This document shows, piece after piece, positions 11,790 through 28,793 of a stretch of 64,000 bases of DNA. The notes beneath the pieces were generated by a model that was given only the letters and a program-made list of their open reading frames with translations, ran no database searches and had not been told where the DNA came from. The position numbers and the translations under genes are program-made. Source of the DNA: Glandiceps talaboti (taxonomy: Eukaryota; Hemichordata; Enteropneusta; Spengelidae); the NCBI RefSeq assembly GCF_964340395.1, contig NC_135550.1, positions 31,185,676 to 31,249,675 on the forward strand. Direction: 5' to 3'. The first letter of the stretch is position 1. Each line of letters starts with the position of its first letter.

Positions 11790-13615
11790 AGGGGGCTTGG
11801 GGAATTGGGGGAGGGTTACTTTTTACAAATTGGTGCTCGGCGGAGGGCTATATTTTAGAAACTTGGCTTTGGGAAGGGTCAAATTTTACTTTGACCACTA
11901 AGTGCATTGTCTAACTTGGCCTTATTTTGTGATTTTGGCATCTATGTATAGTTGTATGCAATAGTGGCCCTCAAAAATTAACATTATTTTGATTGTTGAC
12001 ACAGTGTATTTTTCATTGCTATGGATATGAGGTGCTCAAAACATGTTTCACTTTTACCAGAGCATCCTTGTAACTATGGTAATGAACAGCCCAAAGTTGC
12101 TAAAAATTATGGCTTTATGCATACACTGACTGTATGCAAACTCCATGCAATATAGCCGGTAGGTGCACACTTTAATAGTGAGCCCTCAAAAACTAATATT
12201 GTTTTGACTGTTGACACTCTACTTTGCATTGCTATTAGCTATGCATATGAGGTGCTCAAAACATGTTTCACTTTTAGTATAGAATCCTTGTTATCATTGT
12301 AATGAACAGCTCAATGTCGCCTTAAAGTATGGCTTAGGGTTAGGGTTAGGGTTAGGTACCATAATATCAGACCATATCATAAAATCGCTGCTGATAACCA
12401 TGTGGCATATAGTGAACAGTACTGTCTTCACATAAATATAATGGTGGTAGTTCTTGGGGAAATAACCAATGCCATTAACACTTTCACCTTGGTGGCAGCG
12501 GTGCGATTAATTCCATTAAACCATTTATTCTGAGACTAATGTTCTTTTCCATGTCTGACAGCTTTTAAACCAATGGATGTTTTTGAAATATTTCAACAGG
12601 GGAGGGTCATATTTTAAAGAAAGGAAATTGAGGAAGGGTCCCTTTTTAGCGCAACAGAATCGGGGGAGGGTCACACTTTATTCAACAGCCCGGGCCTGAT
12701 TTTCGCCGGCCCTCCCCCTTGCAGTTACTGGAGGCTCCCTTTACAACCCGAAAAAAACTTCTTATTGTGCTGTGACGGCTCCCTTTTCATGGCTAGCCTC
12801 TTTGACATAAAGTTATATAACCTGGTCAATTAATGCTTAGAGAGCTTTCACAAAATACAAGGGGGATGGCTGGGGGAAAGCCAGCACGATCTGGTGCGTA
12901 AAATGAAACCCTCCCCGATTCCATTTTCTAAAAAGGTAACCCCTTCCTCAATTTCCTTTCTCTAAAGTATAACCTTCCCCCTTCCGTTTAAATATTTCAA
13001 AATTACTGGGTGAAAATGCTGTCTGACGTGAAATAAGACACAAGTCTCAGAGTCAATGACAATGACTTGATCCCACCGCTGCCACCACATCGATAATTTT
13101 CAAAGGCATTGCACTGTTTCCGAATACTACCGCCACATTTGTATGGAGGCACTGCATTAATCGATTCCTGTATTTGGATCTAATGGCATAGCTGAAGACC
13201 AGAACTCTCAAAGATCACTAGATGACTACACTACATACATTGTTGGGACTGAGGTCAACATCCCCACTCCAAAACATTATCACCAATATCTTACAACACT
13301 GTAACAGTTCATCTTTCATTGCTGTGAAACTAACCCCTCTTCTCACACCACAACTAACTATTGATTCGATTCACTGCATAGTTGTAAGCTGAAATATGAC
13401 TAGTTATATACTGATATCACATGTCAGTGGTGGGATACAAAAATATAAAAACAAGTTGAAGTTAGATAATACAATGAGCCAATTTAAGTGAAATGTGACC
13501 TATCCCAAATCCCATTTTTGAAATATGACACTCCCCGAGAAACATTTGGTAAAAAGTGCCCCTCCCCCATTCTCCCTGCCTTACCCCTAGTAGTTACCGA
13601 AGTTCTCTTACATCA
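11790..13615. mobile_element. Complex dispersed repeat, copy A, with internal foldback
   Basis: Three parts are visible. First, two tandem copies of a unit about 213 bp long (11972-12117 and 12185-12335) share 'ggtgctcaaaacatg'. Second, a foldback (12415-13160, centre near 12789) pairs 'ggtggcagcggtg' with its complement and 'ggggagggtca' with 'aaccttcccc'. Third, a tail (13165-13615) contains 'gactgaggtcaacatc' and ends near 'taccgaagttctctta'. Parts two and three are colinear with 58115-59530, so this is a dispersed family. No protein-coding part is recognised. Confidence 0.7.
12334..12357. repeat. Short interstitial TTAGGG tract
   Basis: Three and a half TTAGGG units, the metazoan telomere repeat, lie at the end of the second 213-bp unit inside the dispersed repeat. 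Confidence 0.85.
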
Positions 13616-13678
13616 TATAATTCCAAAATAATGTATGCGAATTATAGTAGCGAGTCGTAATAAAAGCTTGTTGATTCG

Positions 13679-14347
13679 ATGATAGTAGCGCCCCCTCAGT
13701 CAGCCGTGAGGTATGTTTTACGTGACCACGGAATCGTTTCATTTCTCGTGAATTTATTTTCAGTATTATATAACTGTACGATATTACGCATTGGTGATTT
13801 CTACAGTACTTCTCTTAATATACTCCAATTTATACAAAAGAATTTCCTACGATATATAATTTCAATCATGTTGGTAAATTGTGCTGCTATACTAGTAATA
13901 TTCTCAAACTTCCAGGTAACATCAATGTCAATATTATTCCATCACCTTTCACTTGATATCATGCAGTTACAACCTTCCCTTCAAAAAAGATATGTAAATT
14001 ATACAAATGAAACCCTAAAACTTTTTGTCAAAGAACACGCTGCTGTGAAATGTCACAAATTTTCCCGAAGCCATATGTACCACAGCAAAGAAATTTGGCA
14101 TATAATTTGGCTAGCTGATGTTTAATTTGTAGGTTTCGCTTACAATAACCATAAAGCGAGTGATGTTATTGTTCGCGTTCAACCAGACATCCTGGAGCAT
14201 ACAATTAGGGGAAACGTTCTCTATGATTGTTTTGGTGTTTTTTCTGCTTCTATGGTATCACTCATACGTGAATTAGTTATTCATTTGAAAGCCGTCGGCC
14301 ATTCAGTCCATGAGCTTGATATAGTGTATCAACAACGCGGGCTGTGA
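13679..14347 (+). pseudogene. Unidentified stop-interrupted reading frame
   Basis: One plus-strand frame is open from 13679 to a TAA at 14123-14125. It resumes in the same frame to a TGA at 14345-14347. The first part includes ILQFIQKNFLRYI, reminiscent of the 'lq-x-x-fLR' helix downstream of LINE reverse transcriptases. The second part (VRVQPDILEHT, then LYDCFGVFSASMVSLIREL) is amphipathic and richer in G/C than its surroundings. I do not recognise a family. It could be a decayed transposon protein, a retrocopy or chance. An acceptor-like TTTAATTTGTAG lies just before the second part, so a separate exon is also possible. Confidence 0.25.
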
Positions 14348-16085
14348 TGTGGGGAAAAAACATATTGATGTCGTATATATCGTAATGACAAGTGAGTACA
14401 ATAGATGTCTGAAATGAAGTTGTCACCATTTAAAACGGTTGGTATTTATGAACTAATATGTGATTAATTGTCGCCACAAACCATGATTTTCTCGTATCCT
14501 GATCTGCACCTCAGATATATAAAGATTGAGATAAAGATAACGTAAGAATTTGTGTAGTGTAGAATTCCTAAATGTTATTGTTCGGATGCGCTTCACAATA
14601 AAAAAAAGAAAGAAATAGAAAGCCGTTTTCAAAGCTCACAAGCTAAAAATTACACTGGAATAATGGTACAATAAAAGACAAACTGTATAATGAGGTAAGC
14701 TTGTTACAAGTGAAACAAACACATATATAGGGCAAATTGAAAACACAGAGAATGCATATCAGGGGAAATGTTTACACAACAAACAGGATGGTGTCTGTAT
14801 TTATAGTAGACATGAATATCTAACAAGTACTTTTACATTAATTAGTAAATGTTAATTAAAACCACATAGCCTATACATTCCATGTATTCCCTGGTCGTAT
14901 CCTTAAGTCTGATTAGCTTGTTTGTCTGTTGTTATAAATCAGAAATGCTTTGTGTTTCAACTTGGTATGCAATTATGATGCAAAACATATACTATTAAAA
15001 AAATGTAGTTTATATGGATCAGCTCGCCTAGTAAAGTGATTTTCTGACTCTCGTTATCCGAGATCCGATATATCTACCTTTCTTAAATGTAATTTTCAAT
15101 ATTAATCTTTAGATGTATCAATAACACTATTCCAGAGTTTCCTCAACGAGAAACAATTGACCGAAATTGTCCACAAGAAAGGTCCATAGCCAAGCAGATT
15201 GAAATACGAACAAACATTCGTTTGCCATTTGCAGCTAGGCTAAGTACACCGTACGATGTTTTTCTTTTCTTTTATATCAAGATATTAAGTCTTACGCTGA
15301 TGATTCGTTGTCATTTATTCAACTGAGATAGTCAACTCTGTTATTGTTGTTCTGTTGTTAAGGTTCTAAAGGCGTTTTCTCTCGCTACCTTACCAATGAT
15401 TGATTTATCTTTTTATGCAACAATAAGAAAGACGTCTTGTCTAAATTTTTGATGCGGGATAAGTGATTAGATTGCAATTTATTCTGGTTGAACTATGAAA
15501 TCTTCTAAATGTATAGAAGACGAGACAAGCATTACATGCTTATGTAACAAAAAGAGGGTCGTTCACCAGTGTAATAAATGGGTCGACCTCTAATGTTAAC
15601 GTTAATTCTCCACCAGTGTTACTTTTCCACCAGTGTTTCTCTCCTGGTCTCACCATTTAAAGGTATCGACTTGACATGATGTATCTTTTACTGCTTGAAG
15701 AGTTTCCTTTGATCCTCAGTATATGATGGAAATGTTTTATTTACAGTTTTATGAGTCAAGGTCACACTCACATGGAATAGATACTTCAAATAGGACAAGT
15801 ATCACTACCATAACTTACGGTGATAGATATAATAGTTTTTACTTAATAGCAGAACGTCATTGCCGTTTCCGTTAGTGTATGAATTATGGATAGTGTCGGT
15901 TTTTGACCAGCTGAGTCTCACCGAAACAATTCAGAGAATCTGATACTAAAAAATTATCTATCTACATTCTGTCTCGCCACAGGCTATTGTCACGGTGCTA
16001 GCTTCATAGTAGATAGATGGGTACGGTTCTTTTTTAAATATCGCAAGTGCATTTCTGAAGTACTGTTTTCGTCTCTTTTTCAATT
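14348..16085. other. Intergenic stretch, nothing recognised
   Basis: AT-rich sequence without a coding signature, tandem array or clear RNA gene. Confidence 0.5.
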
Positions 16086-16089
16086 CTAA

Positions 16090-16222
16090 GACCATTTGTA
16101 TAAAGTGCCGTTGTGCCGGGATAGATCCGTGCCAGGGAAATTAATTGTAAAGCGCTTTGAGCACAAAGTAGAAAAGAGCTGTATAAAACATAAAAACTAA
16201 CATTGTTATTATTATTATCATA
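16090..16222 (+). mobile_element. SINE/LINE 3' tail remnant
   Basis: 'attgtaaagcgctttgag' followed by 'gaaaagagctgtataaaa' and a TTATTATTATTATC end resembles the common tail 'AAAGCGCTTTGAG...AAAAGCGCTATATAAA...(TTA)n'. That tail ends many short interspersed elements of marine invertebrates and fishes. Only the tail is recognisable. Confidence 0.45.
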
Positions 16223-16589
16223 AATTCGATATGATCACTTTATATCATTGAAACAAGTTATTTGAGTGTAATAGCGATAGAAATGCGATATAGGTTGATG
16301 GGAAATGTGCCAACTGAGTAGGTCACAAAGTATATAAGATGATATACAATGTGTGTTCCATAAAACCATTAATTCAATGCTACACCGGTACTGTAATGAA
16401 ATTAAACAAGCTGAACAAAGTAATGTCATTGTCACTTACTATACAATGTGAATCTCAAAGCATGGCAAAGTAAATCTGTGTAACGGTTAATTCATAAGGG
16501 CGAGACTCATAAACATAAAACTAATTTTAGAGTATTTGTGTTCTATAATTCAAACCTGATTGTGTCATGGCGATATTGCTTACAGTCTA

Positions 16590-16700
16590 GCAGATGGACT
16601 CTAGACTACTCCATCAGATGGACTCCAGACTACGTGGACTCTAAATTATTCCATCAGATGGACTCCAGATTACGTGGACTCTAGACTACTCCATCAGGTG
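16590..16700. repeat. 40-bp tandem repeat, about 2.7 copies
   Basis: Units contain 'gtggactctagactactcc' then 'atcagatggactcc'. The second copy has 'aaattatt' for 'gactact'. Confidence 0.9.
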
Positions 16701-17195
16701 TTTATGCCATTGTATTGATTCAAGGGGTGTATCCATAAATGTATGATTTTTATCAAACCTTTATTCACAAATTCCTGTTCTCCATACACCCTTACCCACT
16801 TCTTCCTAATGTGTTTTCATAAAAGCACAGATGGTGTTATCGACTGGACGATAAAACGTTACAGCTACATCGTCAAAAAGCTATAATGTCAATATCACGT
16901 TATAATGTGAATTACATACATCTTAACTAAGTCTGACAATCAAAGAAACGCGACATATTATAGTGTCGACTCCCGTCTTCGTCCAACGTCAAGTTTATGT
17001 GAGGTCACAAGCAACACAGGCTTTTTTCGGACAATACCTCACCGGTTGTTTTTAATATCTCCAAACCATATATTACATAATAAACGACAGCAAAATAAAT
17101 TAAATATTGCAGTTTAACTGGGTGATATTGTTATCATTACACCAGAAGTCTTCAATTTCAGGACCTTTTGTTAAAATACAACAATCTGAAGACGT

Positions 17196-18545
17196 TAGAT
17201 GGTTAATGTTAGGTTCATGTATTGTAACAGTGGCTAATGTTAGGTTCATATACAGTAACAGTGGCTAATGTTAGGTTCATGTACTATAACAGTGGCTAAT
17301 GTTAGGTTCATATACTGTAACAGTGGTTAATGTTAGGTTCATATACTGTAAAAGTGGTTAATGTCAGGTTCATGTACTATAACAGTGGTTAATGTTAGGT
17401 TCATATACTGTAAAAGTGGCTAATGTTAGGTTCATATACTGTAAAAGTGGCTAATGTTAGGTTCATGTACTATAACAGTGGTTAATGTTAGGTTCATATA
17501 CAGTAACAGTGGCTAATGTTAGGTTCATGTACTATAACAGTGGCTAATGTTAGGTTCATATACTGTAAAAGTGGTTAATGTTAGGTTCATATATTGTAAA
17601 AGTGGTTAATGTTAGGTTCATATACAGTAACAGTGGTTAATGTTAGGTTCATATACTGTAACAGTGGTTAATGTTAGGTTCATATACAGTAACAGTGGTT
17701 AATGTTAGATTCATATACTGTAACAGTGGTTAATGTTAGGTTCATATACAGTAACAGTGGTTAATGTTAGGTTCATGTACTATAACAGTGGTTAATGTTA
17801 GGTTCATATACAGTAACAGTGGTTAATGTTAGGTTCATATACTGTAAAAGTGGCTAATGTTAGGTTCATATACTGTAAAAGTGGCTAATGTTAGGTTCAT
17901 GTACTATAACAGTGGTTAATGTTAGGTTCATATACAGTAACAGTGGCTAATGTTAGGTTCATGTACTATAACAGTGGCTAATGTTAGGTTCATATACTGT
18001 AACAGTGGTTAATGTTAGGTTCATATACTGTAAAAGTGGTTAATGTTAGGTTCATATACAGTAACAGTGGTTAATGTTAGGTTCATATACTGTAACAGTG
18101 GTTAATGTTAGGTTCATATATTGTAACAGTGGTTAATGTTAGGTTCATATATTGTAAAAGTGGTTAATGTTAGGTTCATATACAGTAACAGTGGTTAATG
18201 TTAGGTTCATATACTGTAACAGTGGTTAATGTTAGGTTCATATACTGTAACAGTGGTTAATGTTAGGTTCATATACTGTAAAAGTGGTTAATGTTAGGTT
18301 CATATATTGTAAAAGTGGTTAATGTTAGGTTCATATACAGTAACAGTGGTTAATGTTAGGTTCATATACTGTAACAGTGGTTAATGTTAGGTTCATATAC
18401 TGTAACAGTGGTTAATGTTAGGTTCATATACAGTAACAGTGGTTAATGTTAGGTTCATATATTGTAACAGTGGTTAATGTTAGGTTCATATACTGTAACA
18501 GTGGTTAATGTTAGGTTCATATACAGTAACAGTGGTTAATGTTAG
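17196..18545. repeat. 31-bp minisatellite, about 43 copies, with higher-order structure
   Basis: Each unit contains 'taatgttaggttcatata' then 'ctgtaacagtgg'. Variants are ctaatg/ttaatg, atactgta/atacagta/gtactata/atattgta and aacag/aaaag. The same run of variants starts at 17406 and again at 17840. The offset is 434 bp, exactly 14 units, so a block of units was duplicated. No frame or RNA fold is indicated. Confidence 0.96.
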
Positions 18546-18661
18546 CACTGTTCTATAGCACTGTTCCCAACTTGTCAACTGTTACAATGCAACCGACATG
18601 TGCTGCATTGCCTAATACCGTGTTCTACCGTGCCTAATTCTGCACCTCTCATTGTGTAAAG

Positions 18662-18770
18662 TGTGTTTAAAAAATCGCCCTTACCTTGGTGGGTCTCGAA
18701 CACTGTACCTCTAGCTCTTACCTATCTATCCAAAGACATGCGCTACAGGCTACAGCCATTTCACTACAAA
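18662..18770 (-). mobile_element. Possible tRNA-derived SINE head
   Basis: On the minus strand 'gtgttcgagaccc' matches an RNA polymerase III B box. Upstream 'ctgtagcgcatgt' could be a degenerate A box, spaced roughly as in a tRNA. No complete cloverleaf is evident, so a decayed tRNA-like SINE is more likely than a functional tRNA. Confidence 0.3.
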
Positions 18771-19138
18771 GTGACTTGTGCAGAAAGCAGGTTTCCGTAT
18801 AGAATGTGTTCATTGTCATGACAATGAGTATGTGCACCAGGATTAGTAACATAACCATGGGTGGGTGGGTAAAAACAGAAATACTGTTCGAATTAGGACT
18901 GTAACTTTGTTACAGTAGGAGTCTTTGCTAGGTTAATGGATTTCACACTGAACTTTTGGGGAAATCATCAGATTATTTTGGCCGAGATATGCGAGATGGG
19001 TTTATAGTGAATTTTTAATTAACCTGATAAGGGGTAAGAGGTTATGTAAAAAGGCTGTAAATGACAAGATTGACTCTCTGGTGAAAAACCTAAAAACACG
19101 TCTAATTCGAAGTATAACTTCTTTATAGGACAAGTCCT

Positions 19139-19235
19139 TGGCCATTAACTAAAAATAATCGGACACTATGGGGTAAAGCTCCATTATTTTGAATCTTTAT
19201 CCAGCAGTGTCCGATTATTTTCAGTTAATGACCTC
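19139..19235. repeat. Short inverted repeat, MITE-like
   Basis: The arm at 19141-19167 pairs with the arm at 19206-19233 (shared core 'aataatcggacact') around a 38-bp loop. This is the shape of a small foldback element or MITE relic. Confidence 0.6.
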
Positions 19236-24103
<4,868 letters not shown>

Positions 24104-25144
24104 ATGGCGGCAGAGATTGACTGGTCTGAAGGATCAGGCGACAACACTACCAACGCAACGTATCATTCAGGGACTCCGAGTATCACAGAACGAGCTGTCG
24201 GATCTGCGTTCATGGTCGCCGTGTCAGTTATCGGCATCACTGGAAACCTTGTGGTAATGATTTGCTTGATGAAGTATAAGTACCTGCGACGCCCGTCAAA
24301 CATTCTTGTTGGGTTTCTATGTATTTCGGATTTTCTCTGCTGCAGTTTTCTTTCAATTGTAATGATTTATTCCTACGTGACCAATGGAAAGATTTTTGGT
24401 TACCCCAACAACGGTAGTGATGGCAACTGGATCTGCAAGTTGTTCGGATACATGCTAACATCTTGTTCCGTGACATCGATTGGTTGTATGACATTCGTCG
24501 CCTTTAACAGGTATATGTGTGTATGTAAGAAAACAATATACAGCCAAGTATTTACCCATGCCAACACTGTGAAAATGGGACTTTTCGCACATTTGTACGG
24601 TTTCGGACTCTCAGCTCTACCGTTCGCCAAATTTTCCAGATATTATTACATCAAAAGCGAGCAAATATGTCTTTTCGACAAAAACGGCACAGGTGTATAC
24701 TTTCTCGTGATTGGATTTCTGTTTGTTTTTGTTATACCATTTCCAATTATCACATTCTGTTACGTCAAAATTTGGCAGTGTATTAGGCGTGCCAGACGAC
24801 AAATCCAGACAAACTATCATCAGGCTATAACAGTGGTTCCGCCAAAAGAGATCGCCGTCACACGATCGCTTTTGCTTGTGTTAGTGATGTACATGATCTG
24901 CATGACACCGCATCTTATTGTCACTGTCTTTATTCATGGAAGAGAAACTCCTTTCGGATGGGTAACGCTATGGTGTGCCAATAGTGCTGTCAATCCGATT
25001 ATCTACGGAACTCTAAATCCACAGTTCCGCCGAGCTTATCGTCGTCTCGTGTGCTGCAAGAAATTACGGTTGTGTTTCTCAGGTAAACACACTACAACCG
25101 TAACGAGTATGTCAGAATTTTGTACCGAGACTCAAAAGTCGTAA
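24104..25144 (+). CDS. Rhodopsin-class GPCR, melatonin-receptor-like/orphan
   Basis: An intronless 346-residue frame with seven hydrophobic segments: about 33-55, 67-91, 111-134, 155-175, 198-222, 253-275 and 284-302. Signature positions are GN (47-48) in TM1, D76 in TM2, the disulfide pair C111/C189, NRY (135-137) for DRY, P212 in TM5 and NPIIY (297-301) in TM7. N14 and N17 are N-glycosylation sites. A basic third loop (RRARR) and a Cys pair at 318-319 in the tail fit G-protein coupling and palmitoylation. NRY occurs in melatonin receptors, but the NAxxY of that family is not seen. TM6 lacks CWxP (MICMTP) and TM4 lacks the usual Trp. The invertebrate group often labelled melatonin-receptor-like or moody-like fits best. 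The ligand is unknown. The context is ATAGGATGG at the first ATG. Confidence 0.93.
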   Translation: MAAEIDWSEGSGDNTTNATYHSGTPSITERAVGSAFMVAVSVIGITGNLVVMICLMKYKYLRRPSNILVGFLCISDFLCCSFLSIVMIYSYVTNGKIFGYPNNGSDGNWICKLFGYMLTSCSVTSIGCMTFVAFNRYMCVCKKTIYSQVFTHANTVKMGLFAHLYGFGLSALPFAKFSRYYYIKSEQICLFDKNGTGVYFLVIGFLFVFVIPFPIITFCYVKIWQCIRRARRQIQTNYHQAITVVPPKEIAVTRSLLLVLVMYMICMTPHLIVTVFIHGRETPFGWVTLWCANSAVNPIIYGTLNPQFRRAYRRLVCCKKLRLCFSGKHTTTVTSMSEFCTETQKS

Positions 25145-28100
25145 ATTGATAGAGTTCGATATCATCGATGGCATGCTACGACATTTAGGAAATGACCCTT
25201 TGGGAAGTAATTTACAATATGTGATAGGCCAAGACTCAGCCACAAATATTCTTTGTAACCTGACAGTCGGTTTCAAAGGGCATTTATACAGTCTTCAAAT
25301 GGGTTATCTTAGATATACACATTTGCAGTCAGTTGATGGGGAAAAATACGGAGCAGATGTTTCTTGTATTCAATTAATTTGTCAGTTTCCAACTTTAACA
25401 TCAATACATATTTATTACCCGTTACGTGAAATATACACGCTCTTGGGTTACAATTTTTAGTAATTTTTAAAAGTGGATGAAATTAAATATCGCATTATTC
25501 GAGGATCTACCAAAGCTGAAAAGACAACCTATGTCACGGGTTTACTAACAGCTGATGTTAGGTTATCATGTACATATAGTATAATGCATCCATCTGCTAC
25601 TACAGCCACGTATTAAAACTACATGTGATTCAACACAAGATATTTTCAGAAAAACAGAAGCATATTCGGTATCTGATAGGGAAAGAATCATGTCATTTAA
25701 TTTGTTACTAATAGAAAATCCTTTTGCGTAAACCATGTCCTACAGCACGATTCTCGCCTACAGTCGCGAAAGTTGTTTTTATTCAACCATCTGGAAATTC
25801 AACCTGTGTTGATGATGATTGCACATGCGCTACTGTTGACGGTACACGAGGGGATTACTAATACTAGCGCTCTACATATACTAATCTAAGATTCTTTGGT
25901 TATTGTATTTTAACCATCGAGGCCATTGTGGTACTTCGTACCAAACTGACATCAAATATATACATATATATATATTCATATAACGACTGTGTCGTTTTTA
26001 TTTACCTAATCAGTCATACATTACGTGCCTTCAATTTGAATTGTTAAATCTACATTTGTAATTTCGTATAAAAATACAAACTAATATTATCATATCATGA
26101 TTGCATGCACGTTTTTAATGAGAATATCCTGACAGTTTTAATTACTATTCCCATATTTTGCATGTACAATAAACAGACTTGCACACCATTACTAGTAATA
26201 TTATTCTATTACAAACATCACGCAGGGTTATGATTTGCAATTTAAAGCATATAATACCAGTATATCAGCTGACTGTTAAAGGCGATACGCGAAATCATGG
26301 ACATTTTTGTATTATTTTGTAGAAAGGAAATCTGTTTATTTTCAATAATACATTGCCAATGGCTTTGAATTCAGCATTGAAATGACACGTGACACTATCT
26401 ATCATTGTCACAGAACGTAATGTTTTCGCATTTACGAAAGGAGTGCACAGTTACAAATTCAAAAAAAAATCGATGGAATTTTAGTTTTCACAAATCATGA
26501 GGGCTTGCCTTTTACACGCGATGTTTTTGTATATATTTCGATATATGGATATGTCCATGATATGAACCAATTACTATAGTACTTATACGTCAATAGATTT
26601 CTGTCGCTACCGTGACATAAAGTTTTAAAGCTAGCTATTTTTATTCTAGCAAAGGCAAGTTTACAACATCATACAATAGAACATTGCTCATGGCAGTTTA
26701 TCTTAAATAACAAATAAATACATGTTTTCATCATATTTTGACATTTTATTCAAATTTTACTATCAACCAATATGACTGCCAAGAATATCATCCACGATAT
26801 ATATATATCACGTGATCGTATTTGTAATTTACACAATTTACAACCTAAATGTAACTTTCAGATCATGTAGCGAATTATGAAATCATTCTGGTATCTCTGC
26901 ATCTTGCTATTATTTAAGGTTGGAAAGGAAATATTGAATATTGTTACGTAATGGCGTATTTTTATATAAAGATATGGAAATGTAATACAAGGGTGTACAA
27001 TTCTATGAAGCAGTTTCTGGGTTTATATTGTCTGTTTGAATCATTAATCCTTACATTTTGTAACTATCAAATATTACAGAGACACATAATGACAATATAG
27101 TTTTGAGATCGTCGTATACCATGAGTAATCGCAAGGTCGAATATTAGTAGTAAACGTATATCTACATACATTTTGAATAAAGTCACCCAGTTGAATGATT
27201 GAAAGGCAGAAATATGTATGGGTGGACTTCTTCTTTAATATTGATATTCTAGTAATATGTTGCCTGTATTCCGAACATTTTACATTTTCCAAGAACGTTT
27301 GACGTGTAAACTCTTACCGTTATGGCAAAGCTAGCTATTAAAGACTATTTGCAAAAACAACACAAGGTGACTTCCTATCAGTTTATTAATGCTCGTAAAT
27401 ATTCTTCCCCAGACACAAAAGAAGGGACGGGTTTATACGTTTATCATTAAAGCAATTTCCTTTTAGTTTTACCTCTTTACATTTTTTAACAGTATTATTT
27501 TACGTTCATTATCTTTAAATCGCTCTCTCAAAGCATGCTGGGGAACAATCTGATGTGCAGAGGGACCATTCGTGTGTTCGAAGTAAACGAGGAGGTACAA
27601 ATACGTCAACTCGTATGAAATACTCGATGTTGACAATTGGCAGATTTATAAAGAAGATATTCTATATTCAATTTGAATCCCTTAAGATCTTTGCTCATTT
27701 TCACTGTGGGTTGTGAATGGTAAAAGTAGTTAGAAATCGCGTGCCGCGCTGAGTGATAAGGATGATTTTGCAGTAAATGACTCCGCAGGGTCTTTTTATC
27801 GTACCTTCACCAGTGTCAAGAGACGATTTGTAAGTCCCCGTTGAACTCATTAGTACGAGCAACCTGGTTCCGTCGTCATGTGGGCGTAATATAAAGAGGA
27901 TAAAGTCATCTACAAAGAAACTAATTACAGAATGCGACGAGGATTGTCGATGAACCTAAGACTTTTGTGATAATTTACCTGCAAATCGTTTGTGTATGTG
28001 TGTTTATGGAGGGAAGTCATCAGTGAAGGTTCTCACGGCAGATACAATTACTACTCCCAGACGATATCATGTCACCATGTTTCCTGTTTGTTACATACAG

Positions 28101-28685
28101 TAATTTGATTTACTACTATATATCTTAATAAGATATCTTAGTGTAATAGCCCACAATGTTATTACCTAACTGTAGCACGTAGCGAGACGTCGCTTTATGA
28201 TTCGACGTTAGATTATGTATAAGACTTGATGAATGACATAAATAATCTTGTGTACACAGCGTGGTATGCATACAGAACCCGGGAACGGCTGTGTTCAAGA
28301 CTGCTGTCGGACATGAAAGCATGACGACAGTTCTTAAATTCCTTAATCCCTACAATTTGTGTCACGACAACATTTTATTACGGTAGCTATTTATGATAAT
28401 ACGTATTAGGTAGGTGTTAGTTGGGAGTCTAGAAGGAACTCTCCCTTTGGAAACAGTCGTACTACAAAAAGTAAATAGTTACAAGTACAACCATAACCTA
28501 TTTCTTAATGTATAACAAAATCAGTCAGGTAAACCCATGTTTCCTATATAGGTGCTGTAATTGTGAATGGTGTATACTATAACTTATGAAAAATACATTT
28601 CAAGGTTATTCTGAGCATCTTGTTTATAATGTAACGACCATGAATTGTTAATTATCAGACAGTGTATGAATATCATCAAGGTTCT
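25145..28685. other. Intergenic stretch downstream of the GPCR
   Basis: It would hold the GPCR 3' UTR. AT-rich, with no other gene, array or RNA recognised. Confidence 0.5.
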
Positions 28686-28793
28686 TTGTATGTATGTATG
28701 TATGTATGTATGTATGTATGTATGTATGTATGTATGTATGTATGTATGTATGTATGTATGTATGTATGTATGTATGTATGTATCTATGTATGT
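28686..28793. repeat. (TATG)n microsatellite
   Basis: About 27 TATG units with one TATC near the end. Confidence 0.97.

Noticed and set aside
17196-18545. CRISPR-like regular array
   Set aside because: The units are contiguous without unique spacers and the genome is eukaryotic. It is a minisatellite.
18662-18770. Functional tRNA gene
   Set aside because: It has a B box but no convincing acceptor stem or anticodon arm, so it was called a possible SINE head instead.
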